This document shows, piece after piece, positions 16,083 to 25,496 of a stretch of 64,000 nucleotides of DNA. Position 1 is the first letter of the stretch; each line of letters starts with the position of its first letter. The translations under genes and the position numbers were made by a program. The notes under the pieces were generated by a model. The model did no database searches, was not told the origin of the DNA, and saw nothing but the letters and a program-made list of their open reading frames with translations. This stretch comes from Streptomyces sp. A0958 (GTDB taxonomy: Bacteria; Actinomycetota; Actinomycetes; Streptomycetales; Streptomycetaceae), in assembly GCF_004795035.1 (NCBI RefSeq), contig NZ_SSBK01000029.1, positions 17,133 to 81,132 of the forward strand. Reading direction: 5' to 3'.

Positions 16083-17111
16083 TCAGCCGGCGAGCTCCGC
16101 CGCCACCAGCTCCGCGATCTGGACCGCGTTCAGCGCCGCGCCCTTGCGCAGGTTGTCGTTGGAGACGAAGAGCGCGAGGCCGTTCTCCACGGTCTCGTCG
16201 TTCCGGATGCGGCCCACGAAGGACGCGTCCTGCCCGGCGGCCTGGAGCGGGGTGGGGATCTCAGAGAGCTCGACGCCCGGGGCGTCCTTCAGCAGCTCGT
16301 ACGCGCGCTCCACGCCGATCGGACGGGCGAAGCGGGCGTTGACCTGGAGCGAGTGGCCGGAGAAGACCGGAACCCGGACGCACGTGCCGGAGACCTTCAG
16401 CTCCGGGATCTCCAGGATCTTGCGGGACTCGTTGCGGAGCTTCTGCTCCTCGTCCGTCTCGAAGGAGCCGTCGTCGACGATCGAGCCGGCCAGCGGCAGC
16501 ACGTTGAAGGCGATGGGGCGCTTGTAGACGCCGGGCTCGGGGAAGTCGACGGCCGATCCGTCGTGGGTGAGCTTGTCGGCGTCGGCGACGACCTTGGACG
16601 CCTGGCCGTGCAGCTCGGCGACGCCGGCCAGACCGGAGCCGGACACCGCCTGGTACGTGGCGACGGTCAGCGCCTCCAGACCGGCCTCGTCGTGCAGCGG
16701 GCGCAGCACGGGCATGGCGGCCATCGTGGTGCAGTTCGGGTTGGCGATGATGCCCTTGGGGCGGTCGGCGATCGCGTGCGGGTTGACCTCGGAGACGACA
16801 AGCGGGACCTGGGGGTCCTTGCGCCAGGCGGAGGAGTTGTCGATCACGACGGCGCCCTGCGAGGCGACCTTCTCGGCCAGCGCCTTGGAGGTGGCGCCGC
16901 CTGCGGAGAACAGCACGATGTCCAGGCCGGTGTAGTCGGCCGTGGCGGCGTCCTCGACGGTGATGTCGCGTCCCTGCCACTCGATGGTGGAGCCCGCCGA
17001 GCGCGCGGAGGCGAACAGCCGCAGCTCGTCGGCCGGGAACTTCCGCTCGGCCAGGATGCTGCGCATGACTGTGCCTACCTGACCGGTGGCGCCGACGATT
17101 CCGACCTTCAC
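16083..17111 (-). CDS. asd: Aspartate-semialdehyde dehydrogenase
   Basis: A 342-residue NADPH-dependent enzyme making L-aspartate semialdehyde for lysine, diaminopimelate, threonine and methionine synthesis. The Rossmann motif GIVGATGQVGTVM is at residues 4-16. The catalytic Cys is in ANPNCTTMAAMPVL (near 128) and the active-site His in FSGHSLQVNARF (near 251). The GTG start has a gagggag box 6 nt upstream. It is not next to an aspartokinase gene here. A possible promoter is TTGGAC / TACGCA with a 16-nt spacer, at 17185-17180 and 17163-17158 on the minus strand. Confidence 0.96.
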   Translation of the reverse strand: MKVGIVGATGQVGTVMRSILAERKFPADELRLFASARSAGSTIEWQGRDITVEDAATADYTGLDIVLFSAGGATSKALAEKVASQGAVVIDNSSAWRKDPQVPLVVSEVNPHAIADRPKGIIANPNCTTMAAMPVLRPLHDEAGLEALTVATYQAVSGSGLAGVAELHGQASKVVADADKLTHDGSAVDFPEPGVYKRPIAFNVLPLAGSIVDDGSFETDEEQKLRNESRKILEIPELKVSGTCVRVPVFSGHSLQVNARFARPIGVERAYELLKDAPGVELSEIPTPLQAAGQDASFVGRIRNDETVENGLALFVSNDNLRKGAALNAVQIAELVAAELAG

Positions 17112-17220
17112 GGGAACTCCCTCAGACGTACGAACGGGCTCGATTGCCGGTCCATGATGCGTATGTCCACGGCCGCCTTGTCCAATCCGTTGTCCGACCT
17201 GCGGACGGGGGCGTGCAGGC

Positions 17221-17257
17221 CAGTGGGGCGGGCGCTCGGCGAGCGCCCGCCCCACTG
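17221..17257 (-). terminator. Terminator of the subtilase gene
   Basis: A perfect 17-bp stem (17221-17237 with 17241-17257) around a 3-nt loop ggc, just past the stop codon of the subtilase gene on its strand. No T tract follows. Confidence 0.8.
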
Positions 17258-17288
17258 TCGTACGGATCACATGTTCAGCACGGTGTGG

Positions 17289-20200
17289 CTACGGTGTGAC
17301 CTTCTCGATCACGACGCTGCCGGTGCCCGCCGCGGTACCCCGGGCGTTCACGAGGCTGACCTCGCCGAAGAACTGCCGGCCCTCGGGGGCCGCACCGGCG
17401 ACCTTCACCTCGGCACCGACCTTGGCCGAGGCGCCGGGGGCCAGGTTCACGGCCTTCGACGCGTCGACGGAGATCGTGCCGAGCGACGCCGAGTAGTAGA
17501 CGTCGCGGTAGTCGAACGCGGTGGTCCCGGCGGGTACGTCGTACCCGTCGATGACGACCGTGTACGTGCCGGCGGCCGGCTTCAGCAGGCTGACGGACTC
17601 CTCGGAGCCCGCCGTGGTGGAGGCGCCCACCTGGGTGGAACCCTTGAAGACGTACAGGTCCAGGTCGGCGTTGGCGTCCGCGGTCCCGCCGATGGCGACG
17701 TCCAGCTTCTCGACGCCCGCACCGATGGTGACCTCCTTGACGTACTCGCCGCCCGTGGAGATCGACGGACGCTCGACGTCGGCCGAGCCCAGCGAGCCGC
17801 CCGCGAGCTTGCCCTCCAGCGCGCCCGCGTTGTTGGTGACCTTCCAGTCCACCGCCGCCGGGGTGCCGGTCTTCGCCTCGGCGATGGTCTGCACCGCCGG
17901 GTCGAAGGTCGCGCCGAGCAGCGAGACGTCCAGCTTGTACGGGTTGTCCAGCAGCGGCGACGTGCGCCGGGCCTCGACCTCGATCTCCCAGACACCGGGC
18001 TGCGGGTCGGCGTACGAGCGCACGTCGGGGCGGCAGGTGTTGGCCGGGTTCTCGTAGTTCGGGTAGCAGTACGGCGTTCCGCTGTTGTCCACCGGCACCC
18101 CGTACGGGTGGATGGCGATGAAGCGGGTCTGGCTGCCCGAGCGCAGCGCGCTCATCGCGACCTCAAGGGCCTTGGCGCCCTCCGGCACGGTCACGAAGTA
18201 CGACGTGGTGCCGTTGCGCTGCACCGAGCCGGACGCCTTGAACGCGTAGGACGGCTTCACCAGGTCCTTGGAGACGACGACCGTGGTCAGGATCTGCTGG
18301 TCCGTGCCGGCGGTCTTCTTGTCGTCCAGCTGCAGGATCGCGCTGTGCACGCCCGCGCTGCCCGGCTTCGCCTGGACCTTGACCGTCACCGGCTTGCCCA
18401 GCGGCAGCGAGACCTTCTTCGAGCCGACGAGCTTGAAGGTGCCGTCGTTGTACTTCCAGGACAGCTTGTGCTCGACCTTCTTGTCCGGGCCCGTGGTGCG
18501 GGTGACCGTGACGTCGTAGGTCTTCTTCTGGCCGGCCTTGAGGCCGCCCTCGCGGTCGTAGAGGCCGGTGCCGAAGCCCGGGGTCTTCAGCGCGAAGTCG
18601 ATCGCGGTGTCGACGGGGGCCTTGACCGTGTACTCGTGCGCCGGGGAGCCCTGCTTCTTGATCAGCTTCCAGGCGTCCACGATGTTGATCAGACCGGCGC
18701 CCTGGGCGTGCGCGGGCACGCCCTTGATCTGGGTGGCGGTGCTGGTCAGCGCGGTGCGCAGGTCGGCCGGGGGCAGCTCGATGTGCTTCTGCTTCGCGGC
18801 GGAGAGCAGCAGCGCGGTGGCGCCGGCGGCCTGCGGGGAGGCCATCGACGTGCCCTGGAGCATGGAGTAGCCGGCCGGCAGGGAGTAGCCCGCCTCGGCG
18901 ACCGGCGAACCGGGCAGCCAGGTCTGCGTCGAGTTGATCGACGCGCCGGGCGCCGTCAGGGTCGGCGTGAAGCCGCCGTCCTCACGCGGGCCGCGCGAGG
19001 AGAAGGGCAGCATGTCGTACTTCTTGGCGACGTTGGAGCCGTAGTTGGCGGCCCAGGTCTCCTTGGAGATGGACGCGCCGACCGAGATGACGTGGTCGGC
19101 GAGGCCGGGGTCACCGATGGTGTTGACGCCGGGGCCGTCGTTGCCGGCCGAGATGACCAGCTGGACGCCGTAGATGTCGACCAGCCGCTTGTACAGCTCG
19201 GCGCGGGCGTTGTTGCCGTCGTTGAGCGGCGGCAGACCGCCGATCGACATGTTGACGACGTCCACGCCGCGGTTCACGACGAGGTCGATCATGCCCTCGG
19301 TGAGCGCGATGTTGGTGCAGCCGCCGGACCAGGTGCAGGCGCGCGAGGAGACGATCTTCGCGCCGGGCGCGGCACCGTTCATCTTGCCGCCGAACAGGCC
19401 GTTGGCGGCGGTGATGCCCGCGACGTGCGTCCCGTGCTCGGACTCGATGACCCCGATGGAGACGTAGTCGGAGGTGTCGCCCGCCGCGTTGTACACGACG
19501 TTCTTGCGGTTCTCCACGACGAACGGGATGCGCTCGACCACGTCGGTGCGCGGGTCGTCCTTGCCGAAGTAGGAGACCTGGTGCTTCTCCTTGTACGGCT
19601 TGAGGGCGGTGTCGTCGGTGAAGTCCGCGTTGTCGTTCAGGTCGACCCGGGTGGTGCCGGTGACCGGGTCGTACAGCACGGCCCACGTGTCGGTGGTGTC
19701 GCCGTCGCGGTTCAGGTCGCCCGCCATGTCGCCGCCCTTGGTGGCGGCCTCGGCGAACACGCTGATCCGGTAGGAGCCCTTGGGGGTCTTGTACGTACGT
19801 CCCTTGTAGGTGAACACCGGGCCGGACACGGCGTCCGTCATCCGCAGCCAGGTGCCGTCGCCGTCGCTGACCGGGTCGGTGGCGGTCACCCAGTCGGTGA
19901 TCTTGCGCTCACCGGTGGTGGTCTTCTGCAGCGCGGGGTGACCGAGGTCGACACCCGCGTCCAGGACGCCGATGGTGATGCCGCGGCCGTCGGCCTTCGG
20001 GTTCTTCTTGACGAAGTCGACCGCACCGGTCTCGAAGGACGGGTTGTACGGGTTCTTCGCCGGGGTCTTCTTCCCGGGCGCCGCGTAGCTCCCGGTCGAC
20101 TTCGCCTTGGCCTTGCCGCCGGTCGCCCGGTCGGCCGCGGGGGTCGGGTCGTCCAGCATGATCTCCTGCTTGAGATCGATGCCGTGGACGGAGCTGAGCT

Positions 20201-20591
20201 TCGACGCCGCCTTGATGGTGGCCTCGGCGGCGGAGGTCGGCACGGTCGCCCGTACGTAGCCGAGCTTGTCGTACGTACGCCCCAGCACGGAGCCCTTGAC
20301 GGCGTCCAGCTGCTTGGTGACCTGCTCGGTCGCACCGGGGGTGGTGGCGACCATCATGGTGATGTTCTTCTCGCCCTTGGCCTTGGCCTTGGTCAGGACT
20401 TCGGCGTCGGCCGTGCCCAGCTTGTCCGCCGGACTGGTGCCGGCGGCCTTCACGGGTGCGGTGGCCGGGTCGTCGGCGGCGAGGACGGGGGAGACGCCGG
20501 CGGCGGCCAGCGCGGCCACCAGACCGGCGGCGGCCGCCACTCGGGCCGCGCGTCTCGCTCCGGGTATGTAACCGGGGGATTCGGAGGTCAT
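17289..20591 (-). CDS. Secreted S8 subtilisin-like serine protease, multidomain
   Basis: A 1100-residue exported protease. A signal peptide covers about the first 40 residues (RRAARVAAAAGLVAALAAAG, then SPVLAADD). An inhibitor-I9-like propeptide region follows. The S8 triad is complete: Asp in IGVLDAGVDLGHP (near 211), His in SEHGTHVAGI (near 387) and Ser in GTSMASPQAAG (near 580). A large insert between Asp and His and a long C-terminal part (beta-rich, with a pre-peptidase-like segment DLDLYVFKGSTQVG and a final fibronectin-like strand region) follow. ATG at 20591 is preferred over one two codons upstream because agggatgctg places aggga about 5 nt before it. It is probably an extracellular nutrient protease. 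A strong terminator follows. Confidence 0.93.
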   Translation of the reverse strand: MTSESPGYIPGARRAARVAAAAGLVAALAAAGVSPVLAADDPATAPVKAAGTSPADKLGTADAEVLTKAKAKGEKNITMMVATTPGATEQVTKQLDAVKGSVLGRTYDKLGYVRATVPTSAAEATIKAASKLSSVHGIDLKQEIMLDDPTPAADRATGGKAKAKSTGSYAAPGKKTPAKNPYNPSFETGAVDFVKKNPKADGRGITIGVLDAGVDLGHPALQKTTTGERKITDWVTATDPVSDGDGTWLRMTDAVSGPVFTYKGRTYKTPKGSYRISVFAEAATKGGDMAGDLNRDGDTTDTWAVLYDPVTGTTRVDLNDNADFTDDTALKPYKEKHQVSYFGKDDPRTDVVERIPFVVENRKNVVYNAAGDTSDYVSIGVIESEHGTHVAGITAANGLFGGKMNGAAPGAKIVSSRACTWSGGCTNIALTEGMIDLVVNRGVDVVNMSIGGLPPLNDGNNARAELYKRLVDIYGVQLVISAGNDGPGVNTIGDPGLADHVISVGASISKETWAANYGSNVAKKYDMLPFSSRGPREDGGFTPTLTAPGASINSTQTWLPGSPVAEAGYSLPAGYSMLQGTSMASPQAAGATALLLSAAKQKHIELPPADLRTALTSTATQIKGVPAHAQGAGLINIVDAWKLIKKQGSPAHEYTVKAPVDTAIDFALKTPGFGTGLYDREGGLKAGQKKTYDVTVTRTTGPDKKVEHKLSWKYNDGTFKLVGSKKVSLPLGKPVTVKVQAKPGSAGVHSAILQLDDKKTAGTDQQILTTVVVSKDLVKPSYAFKASGSVQRNGTTSYFVTVPEGAKALEVAMSALRSGSQTRFIAIHPYGVPVDNSGTPYCYPNYENPANTCRPDVRSYADPQPGVWEIEVEARRTSPLLDNPYKLDVSLLGATFDPAVQTIAEAKTGTPAAVDWKVTNNAGALEGKLAGGSLGSADVERPSISTGGEYVKEVTIGAGVEKLDVAIGGTADANADLDLYVFKGSTQVGASTTAGSEESVSLLKPAAGTYTVVIDGYDVPAGTTAFDYRDVYYSASLGTISVDASKAVNLAPGASAKVGAEVKVAGAAPEGRQFFGEVSLVNARGTAAGTGSVVIEKVTP

Positions 20592-20817
20592 CAGCATCCC
20601 TGTATGTGAAAGAGAGAGTCCGGAAATCGGTACCGGATGACCGCTCACCCTTTCGTAAATGACAGGGCTTTGTGGAGAGTTGTGGGGGGCTTGTTGCGGA
20701 CATGGCGCAATCCCGCCAGGGGGGCCGAAGCGTCAGCGGGGACGAACGCGCCCATACGTGACGGAACCTCGGCCTCGGCGGGGATTCGGAGAGACTGCGC
20801 GGGGATTCGGCGCGGTC
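20592..20817 (-). promoter_or_regulatory. Upstream region of the subtilase gene with a 12-bp direct repeat
   Basis: Two identical 12-bp copies of gcggggattcgg lie at 20778-20789 and 20799-20810, a 21-bp period, near the stop of the next minus-strand gene and about 190-220 bp upstream of the subtilase start. Two turns of spacing suggest a regulator site. No clear -35/-10 pair is seen. Confidence 0.3.
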
Positions 20818-21876
20818 TCAGCGGGGCAGGATCACGACGTACGCCGCCGGCTCCCGGTCCGCCGACGCCATCAGTGCTGTCCGCACCACGGTCGCCTGCT
20901 GCTCCCGCGCGTCCCGCAGCTTCTTCGGGGAGAGGTGGACGACGGTGACGCCGAGCCGCTCCAGGTGCTCGCGCCGGTCGGCGTACGCGGACCACTCGGC
21001 CTCGTGCTCCTCCTGGCGACGGCCCTGGTCCAGCCGGCTGTGGCGAGGAGCCCGGGTGTCCAGCTTCACGGCGACCGCCTCGTCCGGCCAGTAGGCGTCC
21101 ACCCCGCCCAGGTGCGGGCCGCCGGGCAGCCGCAGGTCCACGTTCCACAGGGGCTCCTTGAGCCCGTACGTACGCACCATGTCGTACAGCCGCTCCTCCG
21201 CCACGGCCCGCCCCTCGGCCAGCAGGCAGTCGACCGCGTTCACCACCTGCGGCCGCCCGAGCACCTTGGCGCGGTTCAGCTCGCCGACCACCGCGGCCGG
21301 TTCGCAGTGGCCGCCGCGCACCGCCTCGGTGAGCAGCCGGCGCACCGCGAGCGCGTCCCCGAGACCCGCCACCGCGTCCGCCAGCGCCCGCGCCACCGGC
21401 GCCACCGGCAGCCCGTCCAGCCGCTCCGGCCTCGGCAGTTCACCGGTGCGCAGCAGCCGGGCGTACCCGGCCGAGCGCAGCCGCCGCGCCCGGGGCACCA
21501 GCACGTCGACCCGGTCCACGGCGGAGGCGGGCGGCGCGGCGGCGAAGCCGTACAGCGAGAGCGCGGCGAGTCCGGTGAGCATCGCCTCGCCGTACGCGGG
21601 GTCGGCGGCCCGCGACGGGGCCGGCCGCCGCCCGGAGGCCGGTGGCCGGCCCGCGTACAGCAGGGCCGACCGCAGCCGCTCCCGGCCGTCGAGCGGTCCG
21701 GGGTGCAGCACGAAGACGCCCGGCAGCGGCTGCTGCCACGGACCACCGGCCCGGCACTGCTCGGCGGCCCGGGCGGGCCCGACGCCCATCGCCTTCAACT
21801 GGGCGGCGGACAGCACGCGTTGGCGCGGGCCGGTGGTGGGGAAGTGGCAGGGGGAGAGCGGCGTGTTCTGGGTCAT
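20818..21876 (-). CDS. AbiEi-like/DUF559-like protein (type IV antitoxin fold with nuclease-like C-terminus)
   Basis: A 352-residue protein. The N-terminal third looks like an AbiEi-type winged-helix region (VLSAAQLKAMGVGPARAAEQ, then PGVFVLHPGPLDGRERLRSALLYAG, then MLTGLAALSLYGF and VDVLVPRARRL). The C-terminal part (about 240-350) resembles a DUF559/Vsr-like restriction-endonuclease fold: PLWNVDLRLPGGPHLGGVDAYWPDEAVAVKLD, with the last acidic position of the usual E-x-D reading K-L-D. Proteins like this are frequent and multi-copy in Streptomyces. No AbiEii partner is adjacent, so a toxin-antitoxin role is not supported here. Function is unknown. Confidence 0.7.
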   Translation of the reverse strand: MTQNTPLSPCHFPTTGPRQRVLSAAQLKAMGVGPARAAEQCRAGGPWQQPLPGVFVLHPGPLDGRERLRSALLYAGRPPASGRRPAPSRAADPAYGEAMLTGLAALSLYGFAAAPPASAVDRVDVLVPRARRLRSAGYARLLRTGELPRPERLDGLPVAPVARALADAVAGLGDALAVRRLLTEAVRGGHCEPAAVVGELNRAKVLGRPQVVNAVDCLLAEGRAVAEERLYDMVRTYGLKEPLWNVDLRLPGGPHLGGVDAYWPDEAVAVKLDTRAPRHSRLDQGRRQEEHEAEWSAYADRREHLERLGVTVVHLSPKKLRDAREQQATVVRTALMASADREPAAYVVILPR

Positions 21877-21997
21877 GCTCCGGTGTATCCCGCCGGCGGC
21901 CGGGACCTTGACCCCTGTTACAGGCCCGTCGACATATCAGGACAACACCGTCCTGAACTGCGGACGTTCGACACCGCGACCCGCCCCGCCCGGCCGG

Positions 21998-24589
21998 TCA
22001 GGCCACTGCGTCCACCGCCTGCGCCCGCAGCCCCCGCGCGAGGTCGTCGCGGGCCTCCAGCACCAGCCTCCGCAGGGCCGGCGCCGCGTCCGTGTGCGAC
22101 TCCAGCCACGCGTCGGTCGCCGCCAGCGTGGCGGGGTCGTCCTGGAGGGCCGGGAACAGGCCCTTGACCACGGCCATCCCGATCTGGATGGACCGCTCGG
22201 CCCACACCCGCTCGATCGCCTCGAAGTACCGCTCGGTGTAGGGCGCCAGCAGCTCCCGCTGCGAGGACTGCGCGAAGCCCGCGATGGTCGCCTCCACCAG
22301 CGCGTTGGACAGCGCGTCCGACTCCACGACGTCGGCCCACGCCTGCGCCTTGACCTCGGCGGACGGCCGGGAGGCCAGGCACCGCACCTGGTGCCGCTTG
22401 CCGGACGCCGTGTCGTCACGGGCCAGCTCGGCGTCCACCGCCGCCTCGTCCGCCGCCACATGGGAGACCAGCGGGGCGAGGAGCGCCCAGCGCAGCTCCT
22501 GGTCGACGTCGAGCCCGTCGATCCTGGCCGTGCCGTCGAGCAGCCCGGACAGCAGCTGGACGTCCGTGTCCGAGGCGGCGACCGCCGCGAAGAACCGGGC
22601 CCAGGCGAGCTGGTGCTCGCTGCCGGGCTCCGCGAGCCGCAGCTCGCCGAGCGCGCCCTCGGCCAGCGCCCGGCCGCCCTCCTCGCGCCACTGGGGCGCC
22701 GCGTAGTGGGTCAGCGCGCCACGGGTCCAGGTGTGCAGCATCTGGAGCACCCCGATGTCCGTCTCGCGCCCGGCGAAGGCCAGGACCAGCGAGACGAAGT
22801 CACGGGCCGGCATCAGCCCGTCCCGGGTGAGGTTCCACAGCGCGGACCAGCACAGGGCGCGCGCGAGCGGGTCCGTGATGTCGCCCAGGTGCGCCCGCAG
22901 CGTGGCGAGCGACACCTCGTCGAAGCGGACCTTGCAGTACGTCAGGTCGTCGTCGTTGACGAGGACCAGCTCCGGCCGCTCGGCCCCGGTCAGCTCCCCG
23001 ATCACCGTGCGCGGGCCCGACACGTCCGCCTCGGCGCGCGCGTAACGCACCAGGTCGCCTTCGGGCGTACGCCGGTACAGGCCGACGGCGACCCGGTGCG
23101 GCCGCAGCTCCGGGTGCGACTCGGCGGCCTCCTGGAGGACCGCCAGCTCGGTGATCCGGCCGGCCGCGTCGTAGGTCGCCACCGGCGTCAGCGAGTTGAC
23201 GCCCGCGGTCTGGAGCCAGGAGCGCGACCAGGCGGTCATGTCCCGCCCGGACGTCTCGGACAGCACCGAGAGCAGGTCGCCGAGCCGGGTGTTGCCGTAC
23301 GCGTGCTTCTTGAAGTAGCGCCGGGCGCCCTCCAGGAACGCGTCCCGGCCCACGTACGCCACCAGCTGCTTGAGCACGGAGGCGCCCTTGGCGTACGTGA
23401 TGCCGTCGAAGTTCAGCTTGGCGTCCTCCAGGTCGCGGATGTCGGCCGTGACCGGGTGGGTGGAGGGCAGCTGGTCGGCGCGGTAGGCCCACGCCTTGCG
23501 GTTGTTGGCGAAGGTGATCCAGCCGTCCTGGAAGCGGGTCGCCCCGACCATCGCGAAGACGCCCATGAAGTCGGCGAAGGACTCCTTCAGCCACAGGTCG
23601 TCCCACCACCGCATGGTGACGAGGTCGCCGAACCACATGTGCGCCATCTCGTGCAGGATGACGTTGGCCCGGCCCTCGTACGCCGCCTGCGTCACCTTGC
23701 CGCGGAAGATGTACTCCTCGCGGAACGTGACACAGCCCGGGTTCTCCATCGCGCCGAGGTTGTACTCCGGCACGAACGCCTGGTCGTACTTCCCGAACGG
23801 GTACGGGTAGTCGAAGTTGTCGTGGAAGAAGTCCAGGCCCTGCTTGGTGATCAGGAAGACGTCGTCGGCGTCGAAGTGCTTGGCGAGCCCCTTGCGGCAC
23901 AGCGCGCCGAGCGGGATCTCCAGCGTCGTGCCGTCCTCGAAGGTGCGGCTGTAGGAGTCGGTGACGTAGTGGTACGGACCGGCGACGACCGCCGTGATGT
24001 ACGTCGAGATCGGCTCCGTCTCGGCGAACCGCCACACCCCGCCCTCGCGGGACTCCTCCGCCCCGTTGCTCCAGACCGTCCACTCGGCGGGCGCCGTCAC
24101 CCGGAAGCGGTAGGGCGCCTTGAGGTCGGGCTGCTCGAAGTTGGCGAAGACGCGGCGCGCGTCCGCCGGCTCGTACTGGGTGTAGAGGTAGACCTCGCCG
24201 TCCTCCGGGTCGACGAACCGGTGCATGCCCTCGCCGGTGCGGCTGTACGCGCACTGCGCGTCGACCACCAGGACGTGCGCGCCCTCCGTCAGGTCCGTCA
24301 GCGCCACCCGCGTCCCGTCGAAGACGGCCGCCGGGTCCAGCGCGGCACCGTCCAGGGTCACCGCGTCGACGGACGGCGCGATCAGGTCCGCGAAGGTCGA
24401 CGCGCCGCCGCGCGCCGTACGGAACCGGATCGTCGTCACCGAGCGGAAGGTCAGCGGACCGGGACTCCCGTCGTCCCCGCCGGGCTCACCGACCGCGGAA
24501 CGGACGTCGAGTTCGACGTCGTAACCGTCGACGGTCAGCAGCTCGGCCCGCTCGCGGGCCTCGTCTCGGGACAGGTTCTCACCGGGCAC
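21998..24589 (-). CDS. pepN: Aminopeptidase N (M1 zinc metallopeptidase), copy 2
   Basis: An 863-residue paralogue of the enzyme at 12769-15345. GAMEN is near residue 278 (YNLGAMENPGCVTF) and the zinc site HEMAHMWFGDLVTMRWWDDLWLKE near 311. Compared with copy 1 it has HEMAH in place of HELAH and a short acidic insert near residue 38. The GTG at 24589 is used because an aaggag box lies 7 nt upstream; a GTG two codons earlier is too close to that box. Its upstream region is shared with the divergent nitroreductase-like gene. The two copies probably arose by duplication or old transfer; both look intact. Confidence 0.95.
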   Translation of the reverse strand: MPGENLSRDEARERAELLTVDGYDVELDVRSAVGEPGGDDGSPGPLTFRSVTTIRFRTARGGASTFADLIAPSVDAVTLDGAALDPAAVFDGTRVALTDLTEGAHVLVVDAQCAYSRTGEGMHRFVDPEDGEVYLYTQYEPADARRVFANFEQPDLKAPYRFRVTAPAEWTVWSNGAEESREGGVWRFAETEPISTYITAVVAGPYHYVTDSYSRTFEDGTTLEIPLGALCRKGLAKHFDADDVFLITKQGLDFFHDNFDYPYPFGKYDQAFVPEYNLGAMENPGCVTFREEYIFRGKVTQAAYEGRANVILHEMAHMWFGDLVTMRWWDDLWLKESFADFMGVFAMVGATRFQDGWITFANNRKAWAYRADQLPSTHPVTADIRDLEDAKLNFDGITYAKGASVLKQLVAYVGRDAFLEGARRYFKKHAYGNTRLGDLLSVLSETSGRDMTAWSRSWLQTAGVNSLTPVATYDAAGRITELAVLQEAAESHPELRPHRVAVGLYRRTPEGDLVRYARAEADVSGPRTVIGELTGAERPELVLVNDDDLTYCKVRFDEVSLATLRAHLGDITDPLARALCWSALWNLTRDGLMPARDFVSLVLAFAGRETDIGVLQMLHTWTRGALTHYAAPQWREEGGRALAEGALGELRLAEPGSEHQLAWARFFAAVAASDTDVQLLSGLLDGTARIDGLDVDQELRWALLAPLVSHVAADEAAVDAELARDDTASGKRHQVRCLASRPSAEVKAQAWADVVESDALSNALVEATIAGFAQSSQRELLAPYTERYFEAIERVWAERSIQIGMAVVKGLFPALQDDPATLAATDAWLESHTDAAPALRRLVLEARDDLARGLRAQAVDAVA

Positions 24590-24723
24590 GAGCACACTCC
24601 TTTGTGTCACGTTCGAATACTTTGATCCTCCCATGCCGCCTCCCGGCCCAGCATGCGGGAATGGCCGGAGCGTCCTGCGGTGTTCTCGCGCACAGAGTGA
24701 GATCGGTCCGCTTGAGGAGAGAC

Positions 24724-25374
24724 ATGTCTGACAACAGCACGGCAACCGGCAAGACCCCCGCCGATTTCTGGTTCGACCCGCTCTGCCCGTGGGCCTGGAT
24801 GACCTCCCGCTGGATGCTGGAGGTGGAGAAGGTCCGCGACGTCGAGGTCCGCTGGCACGTGATGAGCCTGGCCGTACTCAACGAGGACCGCCTCGACGAG
24901 CTGCCCGACGACTACCGCGACATGCTGGAGAACAAGGCCTGGGGCCCGGTCCGCGTGGTGATCGCCGCCCAGCAGAAGCACGGCGACGACATCGTGGGCC
25001 CCCTCTACACGGCCCTCGGTACCCGCTTCCACAACCAGGGCGAGGGCCCCACCCGGGAGGCGATCGTGGCCGCCCTGAAGGACGTCGGCCTGCCCGTCGA
25101 GCTCGCGCAGTACGCGGACTCCGACGCCTACGACACCGAGCTGCGCGCCTCCCACAAGGAGGGCATCGACAAGGTCGGCCAGGAGGTCGGCACCCCGGTC
25201 ATCGCCGTGCCCGGCGCCGACGGCGAGCAGGTCGCCTTCTTCGGCCCGGTCGTCACCCCCGCCCCCAAGGGCGAGGAGGCGGCGAAGCTCTGGGACGGCA
25301 CCCTGCTGGTCGCCTCGATCCCCGGCTTCTACGAGATCAAGCGCACCCGGACCCAGGGGCCGGTCTTCGACTGA
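24724..25374 (+). CDS. DsbA-family mycothiol-dependent nitroreductase-like protein (Rv2466c type)
   Basis: A 216-residue thioredoxin-fold protein of the DsbA/FrnE class. The active-site stretch is FWFDPLCPWAWMTSRWMLEV with the Cys at residue 21 (CPWA), as in mycobacterial Rv2466c, which reduces substrates with mycothiol. The helical insertion (LDELPDDYRDMLENKAWGPVRVV) and the cis-Pro segment VGTPVIAVPG are present. The start has a gaggag box 4 nt upstream. Mycothiol is the main low-weight thiol of actinobacteria, which fits the host. The real substrate is unknown. Confidence 0.88.
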   Translation: MSDNSTATGKTPADFWFDPLCPWAWMTSRWMLEVEKVRDVEVRWHVMSLAVLNEDRLDELPDDYRDMLENKAWGPVRVVIAAQQKHGDDIVGPLYTALGTRFHNQGEGPTREAIVAALKDVGLPVELAQYADSDAYDTELRASHKEGIDKVGQEVGTPVIAVPGADGEQVAFFGPVVTPAPKGEEAAKLWDGTLLVASIPGFYEIKRTRTQGPVFD

Positions 25375-25386
25375 GCGGACGCACGA

Positions 25387-25420
25387 CCGCGGGGGCCGGC
25401 CACCCGGCCGGCCCCCGCGG
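25387..25420 (+). terminator. Terminator after the nitroreductase-like gene
   Basis: A perfect 14-bp G/C stem (25387-25400 with 25407-25420) and a 6-nt loop, 12 nt after the stop codon. Confidence 0.8.
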
Positions 25421-25496
25421 CGGCTGTGACGCCGCCGTGACGCGATATGTGACCTGGCACACAGTCCGGCGCGCCGCTCTTTGATCTTCTGGACGG

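Noticed and set aside
16353..20609. 1418-codon plus-strand frame opposite asd and the subtilase
   Set aside because: Shadow of the minus-strand genes; no domain motifs, repetitive Val/Gly/Asp/Arg wording.
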